A stretch of 64,000 bases of DNA from an uncultured archaeon (lineage in GTDB: Archaea > Thermoplasmatota > Thermoplasmata > Thermoplasmatales > Thermoplasmataceae): positions 186,001 to 250,000 of the forward strand of contig CP009479.1 of assembly GCA_000965745.1 (NCBI GenBank), read 5' to 3'. Within the stretch, counting starts at the first letter, position 1. Each line of letters starts with the position of its first letter. The position numbers and the translations under genes are program-made. The notes under the pieces are model-generated. The model was not told the origin of the DNA. It did no database searches and saw nothing but the letters and a program-made list of their open reading frames with translations. This document shows, one piece after another, positions 42,597 to 52,466 of this stretch.

Positions 42597-44003
42597 TCAG
42601 TCCCTTGCGAATTTTTTCATTACTGATGTCTGGGAGTTCAGGTCAAACACAGTCATGATAGACGGGTTCGGGCTGAAGTTCATCATCTTCTGGTAATCTG
42701 TCTGGGACTGCCATGTTGATGAGTTCACGTATCTCACTCCCCTGTAGTTTCCGATGTAATGCGAGTGAATGTGCCCCGTGATGAAAATGTCAGGGACTTC
42801 CTCAATCACGTGGTAGTCGTTGGGTGATGGTATCAGAGGGGTCTTCCCGCCGTATTTGGGGGCAAGATGCCTTCTCCTGAGAATCTCTTCCACCGCCTTG
42901 CCGATTGATTCATAATTTGCACCGGGAACAAGCTCCACCATATCGTTCAGGGACATCCCATGATACAGCAGAACCCTCTTCTTCTCCAGGGTGAGTGTGT
43001 ATGGGTTTGGCAACAGTGTGACGTTCCTGTTGAAAGCATTCCTGATCTTCTCGGGGAATGCAGGCTGGGGTTCCGCCAGCCTTACACTGTCGTGATTTCC
43101 GGGCATGACAAAGACGTTGATATCTTCCGGAACTTCAGCAAGGTATTCGCCCAGCTTTTCGTACTGCTCCAGGGGATTGAGTATCTCAAGGTCCTCTTCC
43201 TGTCCCGGATACACGCCTATTCCATCCACAACGTCGCCACTGAGGATGAGGTGCTTGAGGTCAGCAGCCTCCCCTTCCGACCTTTTGAGCCAGTTGATCA
43301 TGCTCTTGAATTCAGCTTCCCTGAAGGTCTTGCTCCCGACATGAATGTCGGATATCGACCCGACATAAACGGGCGGCTTCTTCTGGTCATCAATAACCTT
43401 GTATGGTATATCCGGCCTCACAATCTCATTTGCGAATATGACAGGGTCGCCTGTACCATTGCTTACATTTCCCACAATGCCGATAACCTCGTCCTGCAGG
43501 ATCAGTTCATCGGCAAGGCCCTTGCTCTTCATCAGGATTGCCTGTATCGAGTCCTCGAGGTCTTCTATTACTACCCGCTTGTGGCCATTCCTTGTGGTGG
43601 ATATGTCGGAGACCATCCCGACGACTTTTATTTCGCCGCCCGCCTTTCTGGCGTTCCTGATGTCCTGGGTCCCGCGCATTGTTCCGGACGCGGATATGAT
43701 CTTTGATAACTTCCTGTACCTGGATACAAACATCTGGCGGAAGTCCTCTACTGAACTGTTGACCTTTATGTCGGGGAGATAGACTTCAAAATCCTGGGAT
43801 TCCTGCTTCATCTGCCCCCTTAGAATTGATTTTACAGTTTTCTCGTCAATGTAACCGGCATCACTTATATCGTCTGATACGAGCCTGTGAATCATTGGCC
43901 CCATGCTCCTGTCAAGTATGTAGTTGAGAGCATCGGGCGAAACCAGGAGCCCGTGCTGATGAAAGTATTCGAGTATTGAAACACGATCTTCAAAAAGAGA
44001 CAT
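42597..44003 (-). CDS. polB: DNA polymerase D small subunit (DP1), 3'-5' exonuclease
   Basis: About 468 residues. After an OB-fold part (KVVGMVSDISTTRNGHKRVV) comes the calcineurin-like phosphoesterase core: GSISDIHVGSKTF, LILSGDVVDGIGVYPGQEED, VFVMPGNHDSVR, LYHGMSLND, FITGHIHSHYIGNY, all metal ligands present, so the proofreading exonuclease should be active. It pairs with the large subunit DP2, not in this window. ATG 44003 is preferred: aataaa lies about 26-32 bases upstream; TTG 44027 would add eight residues. Confidence 0.93.
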   Translation of the reverse strand: MSLFEDRVSILEYFHQHGLLVSPDALNYILDRSMGPMIHRLVSDDISDAGYIDEKTVKSILRGQMKQESQDFEVYLPDIKVNSSVEDFRQMFVSRYRKLSKIISASGTMRGTQDIRNARKAGGEIKVVGMVSDISTTRNGHKRVVIEDLEDSIQAILMKSKGLADELILQDEVIGIVGNVSNGTGDPVIFANEIVRPDIPYKVIDDQKKPPVYVGSISDIHVGSKTFREAEFKSMINWLKRSEGEAADLKHLILSGDVVDGIGVYPGQEEDLEILNPLEQYEKLGEYLAEVPEDINVFVMPGNHDSVRLAEPQPAFPEKIRNAFNRNVTLLPNPYTLTLEKKRVLLYHGMSLNDMVELVPGANYESIGKAVEEILRRRHLAPKYGGKTPLIPSPNDYHVIEEVPDIFITGHIHSHYIGNYRGVRYVNSSTWQSQTDYQKMMNFSPNPSIMTVFDLNSQTSVMKKFARD

Positions 44004-44221
44004 ACCGATTGTTTGAAAGATGTGCAAAAAATAAAGAGTTGTCGGTTGGCGGCAAACTACAAGATGTTTATCACGGATTTATCCTCATCAGGCATGATGT
44101 TTAATTAAGAGGGCCGGTGTCCTTTAAATCATCTGAGCCAGAAAGAAATTATGTTGCCAAAGTCCTTATTTTTCTTGGTTTCACGACAACAAATCTTTAT
44201 GACCGGGTTGTATGACCGTGC

Positions 44222-45091
44222 GTGGTGGATTCAAGGGATGTTGCTGCCTTCCTCTCAATGGCCTCATTCTGGGCGTTGAACTACCCACTTGTGAAGTTTG
44301 CCCTCATCTACGAGCCGCCACTCTTCATACTGGTATTCAGGGTGCTTTTCGCGGCAATATTCTCGGTGATCTTCCTTTCAAGAAATTTCAGCATCCCTAA
44401 GGACCTTAAGACCCATCTTTCAATCGCCGTTGTCGGTCTCCTGAACGTTGTCATGTTCATGGGCTTCTGGTTCACAGGAGAGTTGACGGAACCCTCATCC
44501 ATAAGCTCCATAATAGTATACACATACCCCATTTTTGCAATGGCGTTCTCCACTGCATTCCTGGGGGAGAGGCCAAGCAGGTACAAGATCGCCGGAACAG
44601 TGGTCGGTTTTGCCGGCATAGTTTTTGTTTTTGCCGACCAGTTATATATAAAACCCGGGATAGGCCTCGTCTTCCTCATATCGGGAGCGATAAGCTGGGC
44701 CGTCGGGACCATCTACTTCAAGAGGCACCTTTCCTCAGCCAACGTGCTCTCGGTGAATGCCCTCCAGTTTGTGTATGCCTTGCCGATAATCCTGGTATGG
44801 GCATTCATGATGCAGCCCTTCCGCATCAGCGGCTTCACCCCCCAGTTCTTTGTGATCACACTCTTCATGGGATCGCTCGGGTCGGCTGTTGCCTATTACA
44901 TCTACTTCCATCTCTTCAGGAAATATGATGTGTCCTCAATATCGTCCTTTTTTTTCATTGTTCCTGCCCTCTCCATTGTATTCGCATACCTCATACTCGG
45001 AGAAACAAACACTATATTCACCTACATCGGCTTCGCACTTATTTCCCTGGGAATTTACCTCACGTCAAGAAGCTCCAGGCGGTCAGGATGA
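44222..45091 (+). CDS. EamA/DMT-family transporter
   Basis: 289 residues with ten membrane helices in two EamA repeats. ASFWALNYPLVKFALIYEPPL starts repeat 1 and SGAISWAVGTIYFKRHL repeat 2; PALSIVFAYLILGETNTIFTY is the typical last part. Substrate unknown; relatives export amino acids or other metabolites. GTG 44222 has ctttatga about 26 bases upstream. Confidence 0.88.
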   Translation: MVDSRDVAAFLSMASFWALNYPLVKFALIYEPPLFILVFRVLFAAIFSVIFLSRNFSIPKDLKTHLSIAVVGLLNVVMFMGFWFTGELTEPSSISSIIVYTYPIFAMAFSTAFLGERPSRYKIAGTVVGFAGIVFVFADQLYIKPGIGLVFLISGAISWAVGTIYFKRHLSSANVLSVNALQFVYALPIILVWAFMMQPFRISGFTPQFFVITLFMGSLGSAVAYYIYFHLFRKYDVSSISSFFFIVPALSIVFAYLILGETNTIFTYIGFALISLGIYLTSRSSRRSG

Positions 45092-45139
45092 CCTTTTCAC
45101 AAAGTAATTTATAGACAGAGATACTTTTCAAATTTGCCG

Positions 45140-45754
45140 ATGGATCCCCTTTTGAACCTCTGTACTGATATAAAGAACTGCAAGAAATGTGATCTGCAGT
45201 ACTCTAGGAAAAACCCGGTCTGCGGTTTCGGGCGCCCTTCGCCTAAGATGATGCTGGTAGGTGAGGCTCCGGGATCAAAAGAGGATGATGCGGGAAAGCC
45301 CTTCGTGGGGAGAAGTGGCAAGGTTCTTACACTTGCCCTTGAAAAAGCAGGCGTGAAGAGCCATGAGGTGTACCTTACAAATTCCGTAAGGTGCAGGCCA
45401 AAGGTCGGGAGGACTCCCAAGGTATCCGAGATCAAGACCTGTTCAAGCTTTCTCCGGCTGGAGCTTGAGACGATAAGGCCAAGGCTGGTGGTGCCGATGG
45501 GGAATTCGGCAATACAGTCCATTTCCACCATCCTGAACCGGAAACTGGGGCGCATTTCTGAGGTCAACGACAAGGTTTTCCACTGCGGCAAATACTACAT
45601 AATTCCGCAGTACCACCCTTCAGCGATACTCAGAAACCCTAAGAAAATGGAGATGTTCAAGGACAGCTTTGCCAGAATAGCAGCGTTTCTTGAAGATCTT
45701 GAGACTAAAAAAATGGAGTATATTTTTAATAAATATCTTGTTCAGTCGATCTAG
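45140..45754 (+). CDS. Uracil-DNA glycosylase, family 4 (iron-sulfur type)
   Basis: Removes uracil from DNA after cytosine deamination, important in hot acid. About 204 residues. CKKC at the start plus two later Cys (SVRCRPK, KTCSSF) bind the 4Fe-4S cluster; active-site motifs are MLVGEAPGSKEDDAGKPFVG and IIPQYHPSAILRN. aatttata about 30 bases before ATG 45140 supports this start over TTG 45134. Its stop overlaps that of the convergent surface-protein gene. Confidence 0.92.
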   Translation: MDPLLNLCTDIKNCKKCDLQYSRKNPVCGFGRPSPKMMLVGEAPGSKEDDAGKPFVGRSGKVLTLALEKAGVKSHEVYLTNSVRCRPKVGRTPKVSEIKTCSSFLRLELETIRPRLVVPMGNSAIQSISTILNRKLGRISEVNDKVFHCGKYYIIPQYHPSAILRNPKKMEMFKDSFARIAAFLEDLETKKMEYIFNKYLVQSI

Positions 45755-46614
45755 TTGCGCTTTCTCCTCGCGGAAACCGCAACACCGAGTCCGACAGCAA
45801 TTATTACTACAACAACCGCGTAGTAGAGATATGGTGTAAGGCTGTTGCCTGGCGGATTCTCATAGGTCAGGGTGTTTGCACCGGCGGTTGCATATCCCGG
45901 CGTAACGATCGAGTACGACGGGTCAGACTTCACCGTTACGTTGAGGTATGTCCCCAGCACCGTAAGGTTGCCCGTGTAGTTCAGCGTGTATCCTGCATCC
46001 GTCGTGAACGTCGTGGTGTTTGACGCCTGGTTGTAGTCTCTCGTCCAGTTGCTCAGGGGCTTTGAGAAAGCCGTGAAGTTGAGTGAGTTGTAGTAGCCTA
46101 CGGTCTGGTTGTTAACCTGGAAATGGTTGTAGTTGACCTGGTTTATCACCACTGACTTATTGTCCGAGAACGCCCTCCAAGCTAGATCCAGTGTGCCGTT
46201 GTGATATATGTTCGTGACGTTCATGACGATCTTCATCGTGTGGTTCACCATGAGCTCCTGTGAACTGACCTTTGCAGAGGTTCTGTTTGCTTCAATGTTG
46301 AGGTAGTTTATCTTTGCGGATGTTGAATTGGCGTGTATTGCGTCCTGCATGTCCACGAATATCGGGTCACTTGAATTCAGTGTTATTGAAGTGTTCCTGT
46401 CCGTAAGATTGGCCAGAATGCTCGCAAAAGATATCAGGCCAGTATCGTTCGAGGTTATCGTTGCGGTAGTGTTCACGTATGCAGTCACATTGGCACTGTC
46501 CGTGCCCGGACTGACAACTGTCGTAATGTTTGAAGCGCTTGCCATCGGCACGGCTGCAGTGAGGGTCATCAGCGCGGCCATGAGGACAACAATGCCTCCT
46601 TTCTTTGACAACAT
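45751..46614 (-). CDS. Secreted, sequon-rich surface protein with C-terminal anchor
   Basis: About 287 residues. Signal peptide (LSKKGGIVVLMAALMTLTAAVPMASAS), an outside region very rich in Asn, Ser and Thr with more than a dozen N-x-S/T sites (ITTVVSPGTDSANVTAYVNT, NLTDRNTSITLNSSD), then a membrane helix YLYYAVVVVIIAVGLGVAV and basic tail RRKRN. No enzymatic motif. ATG 46614 begins the signal peptide directly; an upstream in-frame start would add 14 residues. Likely part of the glycoprotein coat. Confidence 0.75.
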   Translation of the reverse strand: MLSKKGGIVVLMAALMTLTAAVPMASASNITTVVSPGTDSANVTAYVNTTATITSNDTGLISFASILANLTDRNTSITLNSSDPIFVDMQDAIHANSTSAKINYLNIEANRTSAKVSSQELMVNHTMKIVMNVTNIYHNGTLDLAWRAFSDNKSVVINQVNYNHFQVNNQTVGYYNSLNFTAFSKPLSNWTRDYNQASNTTTFTTDAGYTLNYTGNLTVLGTYLNVTVKSDPSYSIVTPGYATAGANTLTYENPPGNSLTPYLYYAVVVVIIAVGLGVAVSARRKRN

Positions 46615-46679
46615 TGGGTCAAAATCAGGTTGAGGTATAAGAATGAAGTGGTACAATAGTTATAAAATGAGTATCAGGA

Positions 46680-48140
46680 TCAAACCTGATATATCTGGTA
46701 ATTCGGGGGCTCGGTGATTACTTTTATGTCGTGGGGGTGGCTCTCCCTAAGCCCGCTCGCGGTTATCCTGACAAATCTTGCGTTCTTCCTTAGCTCATCG
46801 ATGTTGGCTGCACCGACGTATCCCATTCCCGATTTCAAGCCGCCAAGCATCTGGAAGAGAACTTCGGATACCTTTCCCCTGTATGGGACTGCTCCTTCCA
46901 CACCCTCTGCGACAAACTTTCCTGATCCTGTTTCACCATATCTGTCGGAAATGCCTGTCTGAATGGCGCCGATTGAGCCCATCCCCCTGTATGCCTTGTA
47001 TTTCCTTCCGCTTATGATCATTTCGACTCCCGGGCTCTCCTCTGTTCCTGCAAGCATGGAACCGAGCATGACCGAATTTGCCCCTGCCGCCAGTGCCTTC
47101 ACAATATCTCCTGAGTACCTGATTCCTCCGTCTGCGATGACGGGAATGCCATGCTTCTCGGCAACCTCTGCAGTCTCAGTGATGGCTGTAACCTGAGGAA
47201 CTCCGACACCTGCAACTATCCTTGTTGTGCAGATCGACCCCGGGCCTATGCCGACTCTCAGGCCGTCAACCTCAAGTGCGATCATGTCCTCGGCGGCCTC
47301 GGCTGTTGCTATATTTCCAACTACAAGGTCCACGGAGAGGGCTTTCCTCATCTTCCTTATGGATTCCATTGCTTTGATGTTATGTGCGTGTGCGGTGTCC
47401 ACCACGATCGCGTCCGCGCCTTCCTTTTCAAGGTTTACTGCCCTGTCTATGTCGAACGGCCCCACTGCGGCACCGACAACTAGCTGCCCTTCCTCGTCCC
47501 TTGTGGCATTGGGGAACCTCTGCCTTGTGTAGATATCCTTGGCAGTGATGAGGCCGACAACCCTTCCTGAATCGTCTACGAGCGGAAGTTTCTCGATCCT
47601 GTTCTTGAAAAGTATCTCCTTTGCCTCATCGAGGCTGATGTTGTCCTTTGCGTAAATCACGTCCCTGACCATGACATCTTTCACTTTCAGGCCCTTCTTG
47701 CCGGGAACAAGTTCGAGGTCCCTCCTTGTGATTATCCCGACAAGCTTTTCGCCATGGACAACGGGAAGGCCGCCTATGTTCTTGGTCTTCATTATTGTCC
47801 TTACAACTTCAATGGGGGTGTCTGTGTCCACGGTGTGAACGTTCCTGATAATTATGGATTCTTCCCTCTTCACTTTCCTGATAATCTGCATCTGCTCGTT
47901 TGCGGATATATTCCGGTGGACGATTCCGATTCCGCCGTTCCTTGCCATGGAAACGGCCATTTCCCCTTCCGTGACTGTGTCCATCGGGGAGCTCACAATT
48001 GGGATCTTCAGTTTTATGTTTCTCGTAAAATAAGTCTCTATACCCACATTCTTCGGGTCCACTGCAGTCTTGGCCGGAGACAGGAGGATATCGTCATAGG
48101 TGAACCCTTCCCTGATCTCGAGCAACTTATCCTTAAACAT
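46680..48140 (-). CDS. guaB: Inosine-5'-monophosphate dehydrogenase
   Basis: Oxidises IMP to XMP, the committed step to GMP. About 486 residues. TIM barrel with an inserted pair of CBS domains (residues about 95-210), active-site Cys loop [40 protein letters not shown] and the flap [12 protein letters not shown] 48140 ([17 protein letters not shown]) is the family's usual start; tttatg about 26-30 bases upstream supports it. Confidence 0.95.
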   Translation of the reverse strand: MFKDKLLEIREGFTYDDILLSPAKTAVDPKNVGIETYFTRNIKLKIPIVSSPMDTVTEGEMAVSMARNGGIGIVHRNISANEQMQIIRKVKREESIIIRNVHTVDTDTPIEVVRTIMKTKNIGGLPVVHGEKLVGIITRRDLELVPGKKGLKVKDVMVRDVIYAKDNISLDEAKEILFKNRIEKLPLVDDSGRVVGLITAKDIYTRQRFPNATRDEEGQLVVGAAVGPFDIDRAVNLEKEGADAIVVDTAHAHNIKAMESIRKMRKALSVDLVVGNIATAEAAEDMIALEVDGLRVGIGPGSICTTRIVAGVGVPQVTAITETAEVAEKHGIPVIADGGIRYSGDIVKALAAGANSVMLGSMLAGTEESPGVEMIISGRKYKAYRGMGSIGAIQTGISDRYGETGSGKFVAEGVEGAVPYRGKVSEVLFQMLGGLKSGMGYVGAANIDELRKNARFVRITASGLRESHPHDIKVITEPPNYQIYQV

Positions 48141-48190
48141 GTTGTCGTTAGTAAAAACCACTACATAAAAATTGCCTGAGTGGTGATTTT

Positions 48191-48916
48191 TCAACTCCTC
48201 CCCAGGTGTTTCCTTACGAATTCCACCGTTCTGTCCAGGTGGGGAGGATAATCATACCTTATGAATGAATAGTATCTCCTCATCAGGCCCGGGTCCAGGC
48301 CAAGCTTTTCCGATGCCTCCCCGACAGAGGACTCAATGTCCTCTCTGGATGGGTGGACTGCTTCATTTACGGCTTCCATGTCATCGGGCTCACTCACTCC
48401 CTTGTACGCCAGTGCCGCATACAACGGCTGGAGATGGTACAACCTTGAAAATTCATAACCCGTGTCGAAGAGTATCCTCAGGCCTGAGCCGTAGACCCTG
48501 AGGGCTTCATCGCCTATCACGAGTGCATAGTCTGCGATCGAGAGTAGATCTTCCGCATACGTCTCATCGGCGTGTATCATTTTATAATTTATGCCGAGCC
48601 CTTTCAGCACCATCTCAGTGTAGAGTTCGGTAGTCCGGGTATGGGACGTCACCGCTATCTCCATGTCCTTACCCATCTGCTTCCCCCTTGAGACAAGGAT
48701 CGTGGACATTGTTGTGGAGATTGAGTGTATATTTGCACCCCTGGAGAGGTTAAGGCCGTTCTCGATCAGTGATACGAGGGAGACCATGCCTCCGTCCAAC
48801 TCATCGTCCAGTATCATCCCGAGAATCTTTGCAGGGGATTCCCTTACAATGATGTCCTTCCTCCTGATTGCAGAATAGAGTGGGTCGCTGTGAGTGAAGT
48901 TGATGATCCCGATCAT
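48191..48916 (-). CDS. mqnA: Chorismate dehydratase MqnA-like (futalosine menaquinone pathway)
   Basis: 241 residues of the MqnA/MqnD periplasmic-binding-like fold. MIGIINFTHSDPLYSAIRR is the conserved N-terminus; DDELDGGMVSLVSLI and YALVIGDEALRVYG follow. MqnA removes water from chorismate to 3-enolpyruvyl-benzoate. Two radical SAM enzymes of the same route lie at 50.8 and 54.8 kb, which supports MqnA. An MqnD role cannot be ruled out by eye. aatatattt about 26 bases upstream on the minus strand. Confidence 0.85.
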   Translation of the reverse strand: MIGIINFTHSDPLYSAIRRKDIIVRESPAKILGMILDDELDGGMVSLVSLIENGLNLSRGANIHSISTTMSTILVSRGKQMGKDMEIAVTSHTRTTELYTEMVLKGLGINYKMIHADETYAEDLLSIADYALVIGDEALRVYGSGLRILFDTGYEFSRLYHLQPLYAALAYKGVSEPDDMEAVNEAVHPSREDIESSVGEASEKLGLDPGLMRRYYSFIRYDYPPHLDRTVEFVRKHLGRS

Positions 48917-49012
48917 CAGACCGAGATGAGGAGAACGCTAAATATATTATGTCCGAATAAAAACTAAAAAATGGTGCTAATAGATGCCTGTTGAATGAAT
49001 CTTGCCTGGAAG

Positions 49013-49633
49013 TCACTTAACCGGCAGCCGTATTATCGTCCTGTATTTCTCAGGCGGAGTCCTGGAAGGGTCTGAAAGGTAGATTTCGTGGAATAGACCG
49101 TTTATCTCCAGCCCCTCTTCACTGATGAACTTCATCAGTTTCCCGTATGTTTCTCCCTCCTTTTCATAGGGGCCTACGTGGAGGATCTGTGCACACTTCC
49201 CCTCGGACATCCTTTCGTGTTCCACAAGTTGAAGAGCAGGCATGCCTTTCTTTTCCATGGACTTATTCCTCGCCTTCTGCACTTCATCCGGAGATACGTA
49301 GTCCGGGACCCTTATCATGACCTTCCAGGTCCACTCCTCCGGCGGCGCCTCTTCCGTTATTTTCCCGGATTTTGCCCACCAGAGTGCCTCAAGGCTGGAC
49401 ATTGAAAAATCATGGCCCATGGCCTTGTATGCATTCTTCAGTTGGTACGCGAGAGTAAACAACACGTTGATGTGGCTCTGGAACAATTCACCCCCGGGCT
49501 CTCCCTTCCCTTCCAGCGTTATGTATGATGCTTCCCCGAACTCAAGTATTTCAGGATCCTTTTCTGCAGTGTAATACTTCCTGTCCTCTTTCTTCAGCAC
49601 AATCTTCCCGTCCTGCATTGCTGTCACAGTCAT
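49013..49633 (-). CDS. GyrI-like small-molecule-binding domain protein
   Basis: 206 residues. EFGEASYITLEGKGEPGGELF matches the GyrI-like (SOUL/effector-binding) fold, and the C-terminal half has AQILHVGPYEKEGETYGKLM and LFHEIYLSDPSRTPPEKYRT, the typical effector-domain ending. Stand-alone forms of this family bind or hydrolyse small toxic compounds. Specific role unknown. No DNA-binding domain is attached. Confidence 0.8.
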   Translation of the reverse strand: MTVTAMQDGKIVLKKEDRKYYTAEKDPEILEFGEASYITLEGKGEPGGELFQSHINVLFTLAYQLKNAYKAMGHDFSMSSLEALWWAKSGKITEEAPPEEWTWKVMIRVPDYVSPDEVQKARNKSMEKKGMPALQLVEHERMSEGKCAQILHVGPYEKEGETYGKLMKFISEEGLEINGLFHEIYLSDPSRTPPEKYRTIIRLPVK

Positions 49634-49681
49634 TACTACGGCGGGATGATATTACTACATTACTTGTTACATATAACAGGA

Positions 49682-50653
49682 TCAGATCTTTCTCAGCAGG
49701 ATCTCGGTTGCCCTGTGGTGCGGACCCTTCCTGAGAATCAGGTCGGCGTGGTACTTGCTGGGCTCGATATTTTCCCTGAGGTTCACCGCGTTGATCTCCT
49801 CCCATATACCGTCAGCCCTGTCTACCGCTTCCTCTTCGCTGAGGTATGAGAACTTGTGGAAGTATGATCTCTCATTCCTGAAGGCGGTCTCCTTCAGCAT
49901 GAGAAACCTCTCGAGGTACCACCTCTTTATGTTTATCTCCTCGGCATCAACGTATAATGAGAAGTCAAAGAAATCAGATACAGAAAGGCCTGGGAATTTG
50001 TCTGAGACGTACCTTCCGCTGGTCTGAAGGACATTAAGCCCCTCGACTATGACAACGTCCGGGCTCACGAGCACGTTCTTCTCACCGGGAATGATGTCGT
50101 ATTCCAGGTGCGAGTAAACTGGCATAGAGACATCCTGCACACCGGACTTGAGCATCAGGAGGAAGTTCAGCAGGCTCTTCACGTCGAAACTCTCCGGGAA
50201 GCCTTTCTTGTTCAGAAGGTTCTTCTCCTCCAGAATCCTGTTGGGGAAGAGGAAACCGTCCGTGGGAACGAGGCTCACCCTGGGCTTTTCGTCCCACTTG
50301 GACACCAGGGACTGCAGTATTCTTGCGGTCGTGCTTTTGCCCACTGCAACACTCCCGGCAATGCCGATGATGTATGGCACCTTCACCCCGGTTTTGCCGA
50401 AGAATCTGTTCCTTGCCCCGTAGAGGCCGAGCGATGCGGTGAAGTGCAGGCTGAGAAGCCTGGAAAGGGGAAGGTATACCTCTTCCACTTCATCGAGGGC
50501 AATTTTCTCATTCAGCCCGAGAAGTTTCTGGAAGTCCTGCTCGGTAAGCGTCATTGGAGTAGAGTTCCTGAGGTCCGCCCATGCTTCCCTGTCGATCGAT
50601 ATGTAGGGGGTAAGATCCACCGGATTCCTTGCTTCCTGAGGCATAACAGTCAC
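49682..50653 (-). CDS. coaA: Type I pantothenate kinase (bacterial CoaA type)
   Basis: Phosphorylates pantothenate. 323 residues with Walker A GIAGSVAVGKSTTAR, VPTDGFLFPNRILEEKNLLN, KKGFPESFDVKSLLNFL, PVYSHLEYDII and VIVEGLNVLQ, as in E. coli CoaA. Most archaea use pantoate kinase and phosphopantothenate synthetase instead; a CoaA homolog with this activity has been described in Picrophilus torridus, so this fits Thermoplasmatales. GTG 50653 is chosen; ATG 50644 three codons later is possible. Confidence 0.92.
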   Translation of the reverse strand: MTVMPQEARNPVDLTPYISIDREAWADLRNSTPMTLTEQDFQKLLGLNEKIALDEVEEVYLPLSRLLSLHFTASLGLYGARNRFFGKTGVKVPYIIGIAGSVAVGKSTTARILQSLVSKWDEKPRVSLVPTDGFLFPNRILEEKNLLNKKGFPESFDVKSLLNFLLMLKSGVQDVSMPVYSHLEYDIIPGEKNVLVSPDVVIVEGLNVLQTSGRYVSDKFPGLSVSDFFDFSLYVDAEEINIKRWYLERFLMLKETAFRNERSYFHKFSYLSEEEAVDRADGIWEEINAVNLRENIEPSKYHADLILRKGPHHRATEILLRKI

Positions 50654-50772
50654 TTCACCGGAACAGCACTACTGGAAAATAGGATGTTCCACCCTGGTTC
50701 ATTGCAGCATAGATTATGAATTTTGATTTTGAGAATAATGGCAAAATGGGGAAGAAATGCAAAGCTGCCCGC

Positions 50773-51882
50773 TCAGTACGACTTTATGTTGTAGAATGTG
50801 TCTCTTTGGGCTGGTATTTTACCGATCTGCGACACAAGGTTGTTCAGTTCCTCGATGGTTGCCCCTTCTGTCCTGTCGGTTGCCCCGAAGACCTCCTCGC
50901 TGAAGGCTGTCCCTACAAGGTCGCTGCCTCCGCTGTTCAGTGCAACCTGTGCAGTGAGTTTTCCAAGCGCAACCCAGTAAACACTGACGTTCCTGATCTC
51001 CTTCCCTGCCAGAATCCTTCCCAGGGCTATGACCTTAAGGTCCTTCTCTGCCGATCCCGGCCCTGAGACCTTCTTCATCTTCATCAGGGGAGTGTTCTCG
51101 GGGCTGAACTTCAGTGGTATGAAAGACAGGAATCCGGGAACTTCGATCTGGTTGTCCCTCAGCCTGACTATGTGGTCTACGATGTGGCTCCATTTCTCAA
51201 CGTGCCCGTAGGTCATTGTTGAGTTTCCGGGTATGCCCAGGGAATGGATTATCCTGGCATCTTCCAGCCATTTCTCGCCGCTGATCTTCTGTGGGGTGGT
51301 GATCTGCTTCCTGACTTCCTGGTCGAATATCTCGGCCCCTCCGCCGGTGTGCGCATCCATTCCTGCCGCATGGAACCTCTTCACAACTTCCTGGATCGAG
51401 TTGCCGGTTGTTCTTGCTATGAAGTCTATTTCAGGTATGGTGAGAGTCTTGAGTGTTATGTCGGGCATGTATTTCTTCACGGTGCTGAAAAGTTCCTCAT
51501 AGTATTCCAGGGGAAGATCAGAGTTGAAGCCCCCGACAATGTGGACTTCAGTGACGTTGAGCGCTTTCGCCTTTGCGATTTCATTCCTGGCGTCCTCGAT
51601 CGACAGTTCGTATCCGCGGTCGCTCTTCCCCTTGAGTGACATAGGCACGTAGAAGGCGCAAATTGGGCAGCTGGCTGTGCAGTAATTCGAATAATTCAGG
51701 TTGTAAGATACAGCATACGTAACGGTATCTCCCACCTGCTCTGAAGTCAGGGAATTGGCCAATGACAGTAAAGAATGCGTGTCCAGGTCATCAAGCATGG
51801 CCGTTCCTTCCTTGAAGGAAATGGGCTTGTCGGCCCTTGCCCTTTCAGACCAGTAACTGAGATCATATGTTCCCGTTTGCAT
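50773..51882 (-). CDS. mqnE: Aminofutalosine synthase MqnE (radical SAM)
   Basis: 369 residues. Radical SAM cluster CTASCPICAF (CxxxCxxC), then EVHIVGGFNSDLPLEYYEEL, AGMDAHTGGGAEIFDQEVRK, TMTYGHVEKWSHIVDHIVRL and GFLSFIPLKFSPENT, the MqnE pattern. It adds the adenosyl radical to 3-enolpyruvyl-benzoate to give aminofutalosine. ATG 51882 has a TATA box (cggttataac) about 26 bases upstream. Separate from mqnA by two unrelated genes. Confidence 0.9.
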   Translation of the reverse strand: MQTGTYDLSYWSERARADKPISFKEGTAMLDDLDTHSLLSLANSLTSEQVGDTVTYAVSYNLNYSNYCTASCPICAFYVPMSLKGKSDRGYELSIEDARNEIAKAKALNVTEVHIVGGFNSDLPLEYYEELFSTVKKYMPDITLKTLTIPEIDFIARTTGNSIQEVVKRFHAAGMDAHTGGGAEIFDQEVRKQITTPQKISGEKWLEDARIIHSLGIPGNSTMTYGHVEKWSHIVDHIVRLRDNQIEVPGFLSFIPLKFSPENTPLMKMKKVSGPGSAEKDLKVIALGRILAGKEIRNVSVYWVALGKLTAQVALNSGGSDLVGTAFSEEVFGATDRTEGATIEELNNLVSQIGKIPAQRDTFYNIKSY

Positions 51883-51977
51883 TGATTCTGAAATGGATGT
51901 TCAGTTATAACCGTTATGATTTCTATTTTAGGCGCAGATTGCGTTCATTTTTGCTTGAATTCCGAGTTTCGGCGTAT

Positions 51978-52052
51978 TTTAAATATACATACCATAGCGG
52001 TAGAAGTGAAAGAGGAATCATGGCAGGACCTAAGCGCTTCGGGGGACGCTGA
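51978..52052 (+). promoter_or_regulatory. Strong promoter followed by a 10-codon frame
   Basis: tattttaaatatacat (51976-51991) is one of the best TATA boxes in the window. About 30 bases on, after agaggaatc, ATG 52020 opens MAGPKRFGGR and stops at 52052. The codons look like a gene start cut short. It may be a leader peptide or the remains of a lost gene. Confidence 0.4.
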
Positions 52053-52092
52053 GAAATGTTCATGTATTCCATGAATGTAACTTTTCATTGGC

Positions 52093-52466
52093 TTGAAGAG
52101 ATCAAGAAGGTTCCTGATCACTATCGGAGTCAATTTCCTTTTTCTGATACCCGTGATAGCTCTCCCTCATCTGATTAACGCCGGAATCATCAACCTTGCG
52201 GAAGGGTTCCTGACAGTCGAGCTGATAGTATTTTCATTAACATGCCTGCTGGTAAGCTGGTTGCCCCCTATATCGATCTCCTCATCGCCATGCCAATCCT
52301 GAAGGACGTGCTTCCATCCCTTAGTTTGGTATTCCCTGGCGTTGCAATTGCATCGTTTGTTCTGTTCTTGAGCCTTCCCTTCCATATGCTTTCCCTCTTT
52401 TCCCGTGCGGCTATCAGGGCGGATAGGAGCGCGGTTAGGTATTTGGCAACTCTGAAGACCTCATGA
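52093..52466 (+). pseudogene. Possible small membrane protein split by a frameshift
   Basis: Frame 1 from TTG 52093 gives RRFLITIGVNFLFLIPVIAL, another hydrophobic stretch (LTVELIVFSLTCLLVSWL) and a stop at 52302. Frame 3 from 52242 gives APYIDLLIAMPILKDVLPSL, FPGVAIASFVLFLSL and ends RYLATLKTS at 52466. Joined near 52260 they would make a four-helix protein of about 120 residues. Either a recent frameshift or two short overlapping genes; no family recognised. Confidence 0.4.
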
